Shown one piece after another: positions 48,292 through 60,404 of a stretch of 64,000 bases of DNA. The stretch spans positions 4,425,272-4,489,271 of the forward strand of contig NW_004955475.1 in assembly GCF_000276665.1 (NCBI RefSeq), given 5' to 3'. Source of the DNA: Chinchilla lanigera (Eukaryota; Chordata; Mammalia; Rodentia; Chinchillidae). The translations under genes and the position numbers were made by a program. A model generated the notes under the pieces. It was given only the letters and a program-made list of their open reading frames with translations. It did not search any database and had not been told where the DNA came from. How positions within the stretch are numbered: position 1 is the first letter of the stretch; each line of letters begins with the position of its first letter.

Positions 48292-50289
48292 GCAGGAGTC
48301 ACCACTTCCTGTTTTGCACAAATATCTACCTTTGCCACCAACCAGGAGGAGGTGATTGTGCTCATAGTTTTTGTTTCTTTAATCCAGACTCTTACCCTTG
48401 GCCCCTGGAAAGTTACTTGGCCCTACTGGCACTTGTGGGTATTTCCTTAAGATCTCCCACCTGAAATCTCCAAGCTAACCAGAAGATTTGAAATAGCATC
48501 TGCTTGAAAGCCCTGGGGGCAGTGCTGGCATGGACAGAATGGGAGGGCTCTCTGGGCTCGCTTCTCAAAGCAGCGAAAAAGTTTGGTGGCCCCCGGGACT
48601 TTATGAATTAAGCAAGGGCAATTAAAAGAAAATTAGCCAAAAAAAAAAGAGAGAAAAAAATAAGGAAATTAGCAAGAGAGAATTTCTTGGGAAGGGATTT
48701 GACACTTAACAAAATATTGATTTGTCTGACATAGAATGCTGTGGGTCGGGCAGGGTGGGGCTGGTGTGGTTGCTAAAGAATCTTTTGAGAAAGATGCTCT
48801 TGGAAGATTCATCAACTCATTACATCCAGTGGAAATTAATGGGAATGTTGGAGTCACAGAGGACTGGATTTCTGTCCTTGCTTTGTGCCTGTTAATCAGT
48901 TGAGTCTTGGACAATGACCTTCTTGTGTGTAGGTCAGAATATCATATTATCTCAGAGTGACACAGAACTTTTTCAACTACCTAAATCCAGAATTCCTTAC
49001 CCTGATTCTGACTCAATTGGGCTAAGGTGGAGTCCTATTAATTTTTGTTGTGCCATGACTCTGGTGCATTAGACCTGCTGGACAAGAGGGGAGGTAGGAA
49101 CACTTTAGGTTTTGCACTGACAGATGGCTGCTTTTGTTGTGGCTACCTAGGAAGTCATTTGCAGTACTGGAGGGGACTGTTTGTGGAGGTCTTGCCATGG
49201 AATGCCAGATTTAATCCAGGCTCTTGTGTAAGACAATGAATTGCAAGCATACACTTGGTAGCAAGTGGCAAGCAGTTACATTTATTGAAGACTACAGGAA
49301 GATGTGCTCAGAGCATGTAGATGCTGACAAAAGATATAGCACATACATAAAAAAAAGGTGCCAGGGTGACAGGAAAGTAAAAACACTGCACAGAAATCAT
49401 AGCACACTGCAGTGGCAGCAGCCCAAGATGAACGAGGCTTTTGGAATTTAAAGGATATGCACCTCAGCCCAGGTGCTTCCCCATGAATCCCTAGGTATGA
49501 TTGACAGGATGACTTATTTCAGGAGCTCTCAACGTGGATGTTTCCCTCAGCATTTCCTCTGACCTTAATTACATATATGACATATAGTACGTATTTATGA
49601 ACCCATAATGAGGTTTGAGTAGGTCGACTGATCCAACATGCATATGTTCTTCCCTAGTGCATGAGAAAACTCCTTGGTTTTTGTTATTTTATTTCCTACT
49701 TCTCTTGGGATAATGGAAAGAGGAATGGCCACAGCCATAGGGAGCTGTCTAAAATTAAATGGAGAGAAGAGAATGACTCCGTCAGCGCCATTGTTCCTAA
49801 CTGTACTAGAGGGAGCCATCTAAAATCTTTCTTTTACTGCTGGATATCTTGATAGGCTGCAACATACCACTCAGTCAATTCCACACTGTCCTATGTTTCC
49901 TCTGAGAGCCAAAGTTGTACATGAGAGAGATTTTGTTTAGAAAAGATGCACACCCGACAGATAAGAGAGCTAACTCTGCCCTTTCCCGTTCACAAGGAAA
50001 GCTCAGAACCCTTCTAAGTATGTCCATCCTGTCTGCATAATTTCTAGGATTTAGTTCACTGCATAGCTTCTAAGAGCCTGATCCATCCATAAAAGTAAGG
50101 GACCTGAGAGCAGCACTTTCTTGTTTACCAATTTCTTTCATCTCCATTAACTTTTAGAAAGCCTTAAGGTGGACAGAGTGTTGTGATGGGTTGGCTTTAC
50201 ACACCTCTGCTCATCTGCAACATGCAACTATAGGTATCATATCTCTAAGCTTCAGTAATGAATTAAAGAGGCAGATTTCTTTTAAAAAA
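48292..50289. other. Intergenic, possible degenerate minus-strand LTR
   Basis: Mostly unrecognised. From about 49,221 the minus strand has an LTR-like 3' end, with AATAAATGTAACTGC near 49,280 and a TGTAAGACAATG start on the plus strand. The other end could not be located. Confidence 0.3.
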
Positions 50290-51090
50290 GGAAGAGAGAA
50301 GATTCAGCATTGCTGAATAGAGGAGCAGTCACATTGGAAATAATCAGAGAAAAATCAACTAAAAACAGGTAATCAGAAGAAAGGGAGGGACACACATCCT
50401 TCTGCCAAAATCAACTCGAAATAAGAGCCTTGTCCATCAAAAAAACATAGGCATAAGCATTTATGAAAAGGCAGAACAGTCCCATGCAGCTGCCAGCACA
50501 ACCTCCACCTTCGTGCAACAAAGGAACCACCATTTCTGGAAGTTCTCGGGTGATAGAACCCTCATAGCATGGCACAGTCAATCCACACTGGATAGACTGT
50601 CTGTATGGCCCCTCAACTCTTTGCCATTCTCCAAACAGAGAACATTGAAGACTGGCAACTTATTTCACTGCACGCACCAGGGGTGAGTGACCAGGAAGTG
50701 ACCTCCCTGATAGTCACCAGTTTGTAACCAGACTGTGATAATTCAGTAAACTCTGACCGAGTTAGGAGTCATCAATATTGGACTCCTGCACCCAGGTCAT
50801 GGGGAGAGGAGCAATGAACCTACAGGGACACATTGAAAGTGAAAAAGCCCAAAGCCCTCCATCAAAAAACACACCAGTGGAGCAGAGCAGAAAATGCTCT
50901 GCACTACAGCAGCTAATTGGAACCCGCAGAAACATCAAGCACAGTGACGACAGAAAATCACAGTGAAAAAGGAAGAAGCACCTTCCCAGTACAACCAGCA
51001 GCATAAGAGGGAGAAAACCCTGACAGTGGAGTGCAACAGAAGGTCTGTGCAAGAGCCAGGAGGAGTCAACTGAACTTGGGACATAGAGCA
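50290..51090 (+). mobile_element. Possible L1 5' UTR of the following L1
   Basis: Starts GAAGATTCAGCATTGCTGAATAGAGGAGC, reminiscent of the beginning of the L1 at 61,075 (CATCAAGATAGCAGAATGG). It runs without a coding frame into ORF2 text at about 51,100. ORF1 and the first half of ORF2 would have been deleted. Weakly supported. Confidence 0.35.
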
Positions 51091-52392
51091 GCTGTGGGCT
51101 GTCTCTGTCTCAGGACTTCCAGTGATAAAATCCCCAACTGGGTGAGCAACTGCATCAAATCATCAAGAAGATTATACACCATAACCAAGTGGGATTCATC
51201 CAAGTGAGGCAGGGATGGTTCAACATACATAAAACAATAAATGTAATACACCATATCAATGGAACCAAGGACAAAATCACATGATCATCTTAATAAATGC
51301 AGAAAAACTTTTGACAAAGCCCAGCACCCATTTATGATAAAAAAAAACCCTACAGAAAGTTGGAATAGATGGTCTTTATCTCAATTGATAAAAGCCATCT
51401 ATGACAAACCAATAGCCAACATCATACTAAATGAACAAAAACTAAAAGTTCTCACACTAAAATCAGGAATAAGGCAAGGATATCCACTATCACCACTCCT
51501 ACTCAACATATTTGTGGAAACATTAGTCAGAGCAATTAGAAAAGAGAAAAAATTAAAGGAATAATGGCAGGGAAGGAAGAAATTAAATTATCACTATTAG
51601 AAGATGATACAACACTACATGGAAGACCACCGAAACTCCAACAAAAGTCTTGTGAATTTAATAACTAAATTCAGTTTGTAGTTGTATACAAAATACAAAT
51701 ATAAAAAATATCATTTCTGTACCCAAACAACAAATTCACTGAGAGAGAATTTAGGGAAACCACACCCTTCATAATAGCATCTCAAAAAAAAAAAAATGAA
51801 ATACTTAGGAATCAATCTAACAAAGGAAGTTAAAGATCTTTATATTGAAAACTACACTACTCTGTGAAAGGAACTCCAAGAAGATATCAGAAAATGGAAA
51901 GATACTCCTTGCTCATTGATAGGAAGAACCATCATGGTGAAAATGGCAATACTCCCAAATTGTTATATAGATTTAATGCAGTCATGATCAAAATAACCTC
52001 AACATACCTCACAGAATTAGAAAAAGCAATTCTACAACTCATTTGGAACCAGAAGAGACCTGGAATAGCAAAAGCAATTCTGGGCACCAAAGACAAGGCA
52101 GTCATTATCACATCCCCCAATCTGAAGTTATACTAAAGCTATTGTAAAAAAACCAACATGGTGCTGGCAAAATAAAATAGACCTGAGGATAAATGGAACA
52201 GATCAGATGATAAAGAAATAACTCCAAACACACTCAAACATCTTATCTTTGACAAAGGGCCCAAACACCTTCACTAAAGAAAGATAGTTTCTTTAATGAA
52301 TGGCACTGGAAAATTGGTTTTCTACATGCCAAAGATTAAACTGAGACCCGTATCATTTATCATGCACTAAACTAAAATCAAAATGGATCAAA

Positions 52393-52479
52393 GGGCTGGG
52401 GATTTAGCTCAGCGGCACAGCGCCTGCCTAGCAAGCACAAGGTCATGAGTTTGATTCCCGGTACCGGAAAAGAAAAAAA
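52393..52479 (+). mobile_element. ID SINE nested in L1, 11-bp target-site duplication
   Basis: GGGCTGGGGATTTAGCTCAG body, ATTCCCGGTACCGG end and an A-rich tail. Perfect duplication AAATGGATCAA at 52,381-52,391 and 52,480-52,490. Near-consensus, so young. Confidence 0.97.
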
Positions 52480-52921
52480 AAATGGATCAAGGATCTAAAT
52501 ATTAAAACAGAAACACTAAATCTATTGGAAGATAAAACAATAGAACTCTTGAAGACGTAGGTATAGGCAAAGACTTTATTTAAAAAACCCAATCACACAG
52601 GAAATAATACAATAAATCAATCATGATCTCACTTATTAATGAGTTTTACAGAACAAAAAGCCACCCACAAAATAAAGACACATCCTACATAGTGGTAAAA
52701 AATTTTTCCCAGCTGTTCCTCAAAAACAAAGGACTAACAACTAGAAATTATAAAGAACTCAAATAAAGTCAGATCCTTCCAAATTTAAAGACCCAATTTA
52801 AAAAGCCATATCTGAAATGAATAGACTCTTCTCAGAAGAAGTACAAATGGTAAACAGATACATGAAAAAATGTTCAACATCACAGGTCATTCAGGAGGTG
52901 CAAATTAAAACGAGATTTCAT

Positions 52922-53035
52922 TTCATTTTGTTTTGTTTTGTTTTGTTTGTTTTTCTTCCGGTACCAGGAATCGAACTAATGACCTTGCACTTGCCAGGCA
53001 GGTGCTGTGCCCCTGAGCTAAATCCCCAGCCCCAG
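52922..53035 (-). mobile_element. ID SINE nested in L1, 10-bp target-site duplication
   Basis: Reverse ID with a (TTTTG)n-like tail. Perfect duplication GAGATTTCAT at 52,912-52,921 and 53,036-53,045. It interrupts the L1 ORF2 C-terminal region. Confidence 0.97.
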
Positions 53036-53815
53036 GAGATTTCATCTTACTCCAGAAAAATGGCTATGATCAAAGAATCAGCCAATAAAAACTGCTGGCA
53101 GGGATGTGGGGAAAAATATACCCTTCTCCACTTTTGGTGGGAGTGTAGACTGGTGCAATCATTGTGAGAATCAGTGTGGAGATTCCTCAAAACACTATAA
53201 TTAGAGATTCATTTTGACCCAGCTATTCCCCTTTTTGATATCTTCCTGAAAGAATTAAAAGCATCATACCACAGTGAAATATGCACAGCCATGTTTATAG
53301 TAGCACAACTTGTAGAACCTCAATCTTGAAAACAGCTCAATGCCCATCGATTGATGTGTGAATAAAGAAGATATGGTACATTGTATGCAAGGAAGTACTA
53401 CTCTGCCATAAAGAATAAACTTAACGGCATTTCTAGGTAAATGGACGCACTTTGAGACCATAGTATTAAGTGAAATAAATTGAACACACATTGTTTTTCT
53501 GGTGTGAGAAATCAAAACTGTAAATAAGAATGAAAAATAAATAGATATTGGGAAATGGGGAAGAAACGTTAAATAAGGAAAAGGCAGGGGTGTGGGAGAA
53601 AAGACAGAAGGAAAGAATAAAAGGGAGAACAGAAGTAAGAACGGAAGCAAAGCTTTTGTAAATAAGGAGGGGAAGAGATGTTGAAGGAAGGCAAGAGGAT
53701 TGGGGAAAAAAGAAGAATCAAGATATATCATGCATAAGTATAGATTTCCTATGATGAATGTGATCATTATGTGTATCTAAAATGTATCAATAAAATTATC
53801 CAAAAAATCCAATTT

Positions 53816-54559
53816 CACAAATTTTGTTATGTGATCATTTATTATGATATGTTAACTTGAATAAACTAAAACCACATATATTTGTAAAGCACAGTTTTAA
53901 GTTTTTCTGTGGATGACTGACATGCAGCCCAACAAAGCAAGGTGAGAATTCTTGCTCTAAATGTGGATGAAAAAATCCAATAGGTGTGTAGTCTGGATGG
54001 AATGAAAAGGGAAAGAATAAGGAAGAGTGACAAATTCTGAAGAGCTCTAGTCTTCACCGTTATCTTTGTACACTGGCCTCCAGTTCCTTAAGGATTCTAG
54101 TGCAGACTCATACCAGCTACTCTGCAATGAGCTTCCAATCCTTTGACTTGGGAGATGCAGCTCTTGTGGACTCTTCTGCTTCTTATCCTTCACTATGGAA
54201 TATCTTGCTTATGTTTTTTAAACCTGCCTCATAAATCACCTTGCACTATGTATTTTCTTAATTCTGCTCCTTTTAAAAGTCCTAATAATGATTTTTGTAC
54301 CAAGAGTGGTGCCAGAGAAGCAAAATTTGAAACATAAATTTCTCTCAGTTCAGTAACCTCTGGCATTGGCTCTCTGATGTGATGAGATATAAATCTGCCA
54401 TGGTCTCTCTCTGATAATATTAAAAGCATAGTTCCTAGTGTGAATTTACAGTATAGAGCTATTTGATTATGTTAATTTACCACTCGTGAGATAGCAGAAG
54501 CTTATTGACACTATATGAAGTGCTTTTGACTATTTTTGGAATAGTGCAAACCATAATGA
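53816..54559. other. Intergenic, nothing recognised
   Basis: AT-rich, no gene or repeat recognised. Confidence 0.5.
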
Positions 54560-54900
54560 TGGGTTCAAGGTAACATGAGTGAGAGAAGGTGAGGAAGGAA
54601 AGGTCAAACAAGTAGAATAAGGATATACCATGTACAGGAACCTAATAACCTCAATGAATATAAACATATTATGAGCATGAGACAAAACTAATGGTATAAA
54701 CAGGAATAGAAATGAGGAAAGGGGATTTAGAGGAGAAAAAGGGAAGATGAGACAGAAGGGGAAGGAGACTTAAGAAAGACCCAAGCCACATTATGTGCAT
54801 GAACTCACTTGCCAAGATGATTATACATTGCATGCAGAACAAATATGTGGTAATAAACATATATATACATATAACAATGAAAAAAAGTGTACTCCAATCA
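54560..54900 (+). mobile_element. Unclassified rodent repeat, copy B
   Basis: Homologous to 29,540-29,960: AGAATAAGGATATACCATGTACAGGAACCTAATAACCTC in pieces, purine-rich centre and a tail near AATAAACATATATATAC. Diverged from copy A. Confidence 0.6.
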
Positions 54901-55686
54901 CTACACTGACCTCTACTGTAGTCTCCACCTACACCTGTAGCTCACAACTATTATGGTTCAGTAAGGCTACAGTGGAACTTATAATAGTTCAACAAGCATT
55001 TTCAAATTCCTTAGCTGACACTGTGATTCAAAATCAGTGTTCTTAATCTTATCACAGTTAAAGCTGGTGGAATTTGTGCACTATGAATCTTGTAGTTTGT
55101 AGATAAATAGTTCACATAAAGTAGAAAAAGGATCTTAAAATAATAAAATAAATATCAGATTTATAAATAACCTCCATGAGTAGGCAGTTGTAGGATCCAG
55201 ATGGTTACAATCCATATCCCAAACCCATAAGAATAGTATCTGGACTCATCTCCTTTTCCCAATTTTTTTTTTCCATTCTGGTGCTTATGCTTTGGCCATA
55301 CAATTTATTCTTATATAGAGGCTATCAAACTCCAGTAAGTAAATAAAGAGATCTTGAAAAAGGATAAAAATAGAGCCCCAGCTATTCTGGAATGGTGGGG
55401 GATATCAGAAATGACTACCATTGGGTTTTTGTCCTCAGCTCCTTTTTATTTAGAGCTAGTGAATTTTCCTATGTGAGCACCTGACAACTCATCATCTGAT
55501 TGGCGCTCTTGCTGTCTTTGAGCCTAACCTTGAACAGCTTTATCTACATTCTTTCTGGCCATTTGACTTCCTCTTGCACTTTTATGATGGATAAGTATAG
55601 GGGGAACCTCATAGGGGGCAGCTTAGTGTTAGAAATTACGTTAAAGAGATGTGTATCTGGTACAGGAATAGTAATGCTAAAGTGAG
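54901..55686. other. Intergenic, nothing recognised
   Basis: No gene or repeat recognised before the TG microsatellite. Confidence 0.45.
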
Positions 55687-55695
55687 TATATATAT

Positions 55696-55738
<43 letters not shown>
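55687..55738. repeat. (TG)n microsatellite
   Basis: About 50 bp of mostly pure TG after a TATATATG lead-in. It creates spurious reading frames of repeated Val-Cys or Thr-His on the two strands. Confidence 0.97.
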
Positions 55739-55739
<1 letters not shown>

Positions 55740-56639
55740 TGGTGTTATCTGGCACCTGTCTGAGTGTAGTTTCTCTTTCTTTTGTTTTGTTTTTGGTTGT
55801 GTGGTTTTTCAAAATGTTTTCTTTTAGTACATTATTGCAATTCATGAAGTTTGCAGTCATTTTGGGAGTGGCTGCATATACATTATAGCTTGTTTTACCT
55901 TCTTCCTTGCCCATCTCCCTTTCCTCACCAGTTCCCCTATCTCCATTTTCATACTTGTTAGTATTGTTCTGTTTTACCTCATATTATGGCATATATTCTT
56001 TGATTTGCACAGTGTAGAAAATAGTTTATTTTATGTATTAGCTCATGTTTGTGATAAATGATCAATATATTCATCACACGGAATTGGTACACATACTGTA
56101 CATATTACATTTTAGTTCTTTTTATCTCACCCAGAAAATAGTTTAATATATTTTCTTAAATTTGGGTGTAAAAGAAACTTTCAAAAAGTAATTGTTGACT
56201 ACTTTTCACAAGCAAGTAAACTAGGATGTAAGACTGAAATTATATTTTTTGTGCAAAGATTTGATCCTTTAGAGGAACTGTTTCTCTTACATTATTTTCT
56301 GCCTTTTGGGACTGGGAATTTGTAACTGGGTAATTTCCTACTATAGCATATTTATATTTGAGTTTGCTATAGGTCAGTTTTTTTCAACTTTAACACTTAT
56401 TGACATTTTGGGACAAATATTCTATGTTGGAAAACCCTGTTTTTAAAGAGAAAAAATAAAAATAATAAAATAGAATTTAAAAACAAGCTAGTAGGAGAGT
56501 TAATACATTGCATATCATTGCATATCATTGTCTCCAGTTAATACATTGCATATCATTGTCTTCATAGTATTCAGAGTAGAAGATATAGACATGATATACT
56601 GTCAAAAAATATTAGCACAAACCTTTCATTTCAATGAAG
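55739..56639. other. Intergenic, AT-rich, possible L1 debris
   Basis: The text from 55,880 to 56,060 resembles the complement of L1 3' regions but is too diverged to name. A short direct duplication of TTGCATATCATTG occurs three times at about 56,509-56,560. Confidence 0.4.
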
Positions 56640-56905
56640 AGAAATTAGCTGTACACCTATCTTGACTATCTTGTGTACAAATATATTTACATTAATTGGA
56701 GTTGTTAGGTTTATGTACATGGTATATCTTTATTCTTCTTATTTCCCATTCCCTACCTTGAGATCCTTTGTCTCAGTTTCCTTGGACCACTTCTCTGTTG
56801 CAAGAGACCAATCCCCTTGTCCCTTTCTATCCACCCTATATCATTTTCTTTGTTTGTACTATGCTTCCCTCATTTTTCTACTCCTCTTTTTTGGGGATGG
56901 GTTAT
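56640..56905 (-). mobile_element. Unclassified rodent repeat, copy C, reverse orientation
   Basis: Complement of the family at 29,540 and 54,560: on the plus strand TTATGTACATGGTATATCTTTATTC, CTTGGACCACTTCTCTGTTG and GACCAATCCCCTTGTCC. It abuts the LTR that begins at about 56,906. Confidence 0.6.
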
Positions 56906-57438
56906 TGTAGAGGACTGCAACATTGTTCTCCCCCAGACCCAAGTGTGACTGTGCTTACTTGTAAACACTGCAGGCTGTATGGAGGCTACTTGCCTAAATT
57001 GGCTTTCAGTTGAATTAGTGAGTCTGACCAAGGCTGCAGACATCTCTTCATGATAGAAGATATGAGATAATGCTCCCACTGAGGCCTGAATGACTCCAGA
57101 GGAAAATTTCTTCCCCAAATTGGCTGCACAGCAGTTTATTCATTAACCATAACCTAAATCTGGCTGTTCCTGTCCCTTTCACAAGGATGCTTTATTCCCT
57201 CTGTTACAAGCTTTGCCTTCTTAGCTACTTGTCTGGTGCATACAACTACCATTTTTCCTAATGTGAGTGTGATCTATAAATACCAAAGTTCTGGCTGCCT
57301 CATAGCCTTTTGCTCCATGTGAACAATTTGTCATCCCAGGTCCCTGTTATACTGCTCTTTTGTCTCTTGTTCTTTCTTCTCATCATGCACTATAACATCT
57401 GACAGGAAATTGGAGCCTACTGCAGGGATCTCCAATAA
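56906..57438 (+). mobile_element. ERVK-like 5' LTR
   Basis: Starts TGTAGAGGACTGCAAC and contains a TATA box (TATAAA, 57,275-57,280) followed by CT-rich R/U5-like text. It ends just before a primer-site-like sequence at 57,440. The left boundary is inferred. No matching 3' LTR is seen in the window. Confidence 0.55.
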
Positions 57439-57439
57439 C

Positions 57440-57457
57440 TGGGGTCCAACATGGCAT
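57440..57457 (+). other. Decayed tRNA-Lys-type primer-binding site
   Basis: TGGGGTCCAACATGGC resembles the tRNA-Lys primer sites of betaretrovirus-like ERVs, with about 4 mismatches in 16. This position right after the LTR supports the ERVK assignment. Confidence 0.55.
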
Positions 57458-57589
57458 GAACCCATAGCATTAACACCTCATGAGTGAATTTCATAGGAGT
57501 GTTTCAACAATATTTGGATCTCATGTGACAGTTCCAGAGATGTCTGATGAGGAGCTAAGGTAATTGCTTTCAACACAAGTAATATATTT

Positions 57590-59130
57590 GCTGAGATTAA
57601 AGCAAGGGTATTCTCCTTCTTTAAAAAGAAATCTTTCTTTAAAAATAAATCCCTTTCATAAAAACCTCTTTCTTTAAAATCATTTTCTTTGAAATCTCTT
57701 TCTTTAAAATCTATTTTAAAGAACATAAAGTACCCAGTACCAGCTAGCAGTATCACCAAAATACTCCAGGAAATAATTAAGTACAATCCTTGGCTCCCAC
57801 AGGAAGGAATATTGGATATTGGAAATTGGGACAAGGTGAAAAAAATTTAAAGAGATCTCTTGACAGAAGAGAAAATATTTTTCTTGAGACCTTTTCAGCT
57901 TGGAGCTTGCTAAAATATGCTTTAGATCCATTAAATATCAGTACCTCAAAAGTTTCTGTTTTAGAACAGAACAAGGGAGAAAATATAAGGAAAAAGAAAA
58001 GCTGCCCACTATGACATTGGCTCCTGGGGAAGACCCAGAGCTGAGTGAGACTTTTAAAGAAACTCCTCAGCTTGCACCTTCAGAATATTTAAAGATAAAA
58101 CATTCTGATCTTTGTACATCTAAATACCAGAAGGCTGTTAGGAAGGCAACTATGCAAGGAGATATTCTTGGAACTTGTTGTTTCCTGATGGTGGCTAGAA
58201 ACTATTTTAATAACCAAATTCAGCTCATCCATGAACATCAGATGTTTGATTTAAAACTTCTTATGAATTGAAACAGAGTGTCATAAATAACGGAGCTCAG
58301 GGACCACTCACCACAGATTCAATTGGAGAAAAACATCATCTGTCTCGGTTACTTTTCTCTCATTGCTGAGACAAAATACCTGATGCCCAGAATTAAGGAA
58401 GGAAAGGTTTATTTAGCTTACAGTTGTGGAGGATTTAGTCCATACTTGGCTGGTTCCAAGGCAGAGTGGCACATGGCAGAGGGCTATAGTTCATGGCAGC
58501 AGAACACAGTGAAAACAAGAGCAAAAGGGAGGAATGGCAGCAAGCAGCCTCTTTCCCTCCCTTACATTGTATGCAAGCTACCCGCCCCAGGGCAGGTGTA
58601 ACACTCACACCCATAATCCCAGCATTGGATCATGGATCAATCACAAATCCTAGAAGCCCACCCCATGACTGCATGAAGATTTGGGGGAACATGCAGACAC
58701 AAACCATAACATCATCTACCCCCACATGATGTTAGTGACCTTATTCATATTTGCTTATGCCCCAGTCCATATCTTCATTTCAATATGCAGTTACAGGTAT
58801 TGGCAACAGATCAGGCTGATAGAAATAGACAGGAAGATAGTACCAACATAAAAGTGGAGGTCCTTTTTGGTATCGGGGCCTTTGCAGATATAGCACAACA
58901 AATACAGTATACTAATGAGACTTGTGGAGAGACTCTTAGCCCATACATCTAATATATTTAGAAGCTGACACAATGTACCCAAGATGGTGTTGTCATCTCC
59001 AGGGGTGGCAGTGACCAAGGTGGCAGTGGCATGAAACCTGTGCTTGCAGGAATGAGGTGGCCACAGTGAGACAGTGCCACAGCCATCAGCAGAAAAGCAG
59101 CTTCTCCCGAGCTGGTATGTGATGATCAAT
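57590..59130 (+). pseudogene. Decayed ERVK-like gag, split by a MaLR LTR
   Basis: Plus-strand translation shows a matrix-like segment with the motif NPWLPQEG (57,785-57,808) and an adjacent W-containing helix. A middle segment lies at about 57,900-58,270. The start of the capsid-like region lies at about 58,278-58,335, interrupted by an LTR at 58,341-58,711 and resuming at 58,717 to about 58,900. Stops at about 57,660 and 57,846 and a stop/frame break near 58,270 make it non-functional. Tandem TCTTTAAAATC units at 57,640-57,725 have expanded inside the matrix part. Later text to about 59,130 is probably more provirus but could not be assigned with confidence. Betaretroviral gag proteins form the virion core; this copy encodes no working protein. 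Confidence 0.65.
58341..58711 (-). mobile_element. Rodent MaLR solo LTR inside ERV gag, 5-bp target-site duplication
   Basis: TGTCTCGGTTACTTTTCTC start and ACAAACCATAACA end (371 bp), reverse orientation. Perfect duplication TCATC at 58,336-58,340 and 58,712-58,716. The gag reading frame before and after it is continuous once the insertion is disregarded, so this LTR is younger than the ERV. Confidence 0.95.
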
Positions 59131-59800
59131 GGCCCCTAAATAACAAAAAAATTACAAATATTAAAATCATTGGTGTCAAAATAAATTTAAGAAGGACCTT
59201 TAGAGCCCTCTTTCAAATAACTAGAAAGCAATGGTCTAGTGCTAAGCAATGCTTCCTTCTTTAAACATACCTGTTAATATAAAGGGAAATACTGATTATA
59301 ATCCTACTGCACAACTAGAATTGAACTGTAAGAAAGAGGAAAAATGATCAAAAATGCCTTATTTTCAGAATTTTTTGTACTAATGAAAAATTCCTTACTT
59401 GTGTTCAAATGTAAATGTGAGCCACAGAAAAACCACACACTTCTGGCCTTAGGCATCCACTATCAGTGAGCCTGAGGCTACTCTTCCTTGCAATTTGGAA
59501 CCTAAAGGCAAGGATTCTAAAACAATCATAAAGTCTTACCCACTATTACTGAGTCTGAGGCTTCTCCTTACTTTCCATTAAGGTCTTGAGGGTGGAATTT
59601 CTAGGAAATTTCAGAAATTTCTAGCCATAATTAAAGCCTCTATGAGGCTGTATCCATCTATAATTGATTTTGTTAAAACTCCTCAAGGACAATATCCATT
59701 ATAGGAAGTAAATTGGAAATTTAGAATGACCCACATGCATGTGCTCCTTTTCATTCAGTAACCTGAAACAGATCATGGAAGATCCAGGAAAGTTTTCAAA
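59131..59800. other. Probable remaining ERV internal sequence, unassigned
   Basis: Follows the gag remnant. A short plus-strand segment around 59,125-59,160 is faintly reminiscent of the start of a retroviral polymerase, but frames are broken. Not enough for a call. Confidence 0.3.
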
Positions 59801-59804
59801 TGAA

Positions 59805-59902
59805 CCATTATATATACATATAAATTTTGTTTTTCATTTTTTAAAAAAATCCTTATCCTTATATATACATATACATAAATTTTATTTTTCATTTTTGAAA
59901 AA
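59805..59902. repeat. Two-copy tandem duplication, AT-rich
   Basis: TATATATACATATAAATTTTG...TTTTTCATTTTTT and TATATATACATATACATAAATTTTATTTTTCATTTTT are two adjacent copies about 51 bp apart. Confidence 0.7.
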
Positions 59903-60330
59903 CCAACATAACAAAAACAAATACATAAATAAAACAGCATAGAGAGCAATAAAAATAATACAGAATTTCAAAACATGGTGATAGGATATTAACAATGGTT
60001 GCTATACTACACAATGTCATCTTCAAAATGGTTGCACATATAACCAAATATAGGCATGCAAGATTGATTAAACAATTACACATTAAAAGTGCCTTTCAAT
60101 AAATCAACAGATATTAGATGTACAATTATCGTAGCTATCCTGTGTGTATATATACATATATTTTTCTCTCTTCTTTGTTTCTTTTTCTTCTCCCCTCCTT
60201 CATCCCAGTTGCTCCTTCCTATTTGAGCAGTTTCTTTTTCCTTTCATAATATCTACTGTACCTTTCAGATTTTATTTACTCTTTGAGGTTCTTATAGTAG
60301 GGAGGAAGGAGGATTTTTCATGTGTAAATG
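59880..60330 (-). mobile_element. L1 3' UTR, reverse orientation
   Basis: The plus strand reads as the complement of the L1 3' UTR found at 23,230-23,640 (for example TTTCAAAACATGGTGATAGGATATTAACAATGG near 59,967 in pieces), ending in a pyrimidine-rich tract at 60,160-60,210 that corresponds to the purine-rich L1 3' segment. Confidence 0.7.
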
Positions 60331-60404
60331 TACAAACCCTATAAAACTAAAATCATCTTGAAATGGGACAGTCAAGTGGGAGGAAAAAGTCTACCTGATA
60401 GGCC

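Larger units (their letters stand above)
51091..53815 (+). mobile_element. L1 LINE, ORF2 second half and 3' UTR
   Basis: Reverse-transcriptase text is readable in several frames: the [16 protein letters not shown] motif at 51,469-51,520 and, at 51,594-51,620, an EDD catalytic pair that survives in a changed context. Frameshifts and stops break it throughout. The Cys/His-containing C-terminus follows at 52,817-53,167, then a purine-rich 3' UTR (53,530-53,700) and ATCAATAAAATTATCC as the tail. Two ID SINEs are nested in it. Confidence 0.9.

Noticed and set aside
3181..53035. tRNA-like bodies that might be tRNA genes
   Set aside because: They have A tails, target-site duplications and ID-specific ends, so they are SINEs rather than tRNA genes.
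55636..55914. Frames with runs of Thr-His or Val-Cys
   Set aside because: They are translations of a TG microsatellite.
57478..57834. Minus-strand frame of 118 codons with a hydrophobic segment and KERDFKE-type repeats
   Set aside because: It looks like a membrane protein tail, but the plus strand here carries ERV gag text; the repeats come from the TCTTTAAAATC units.
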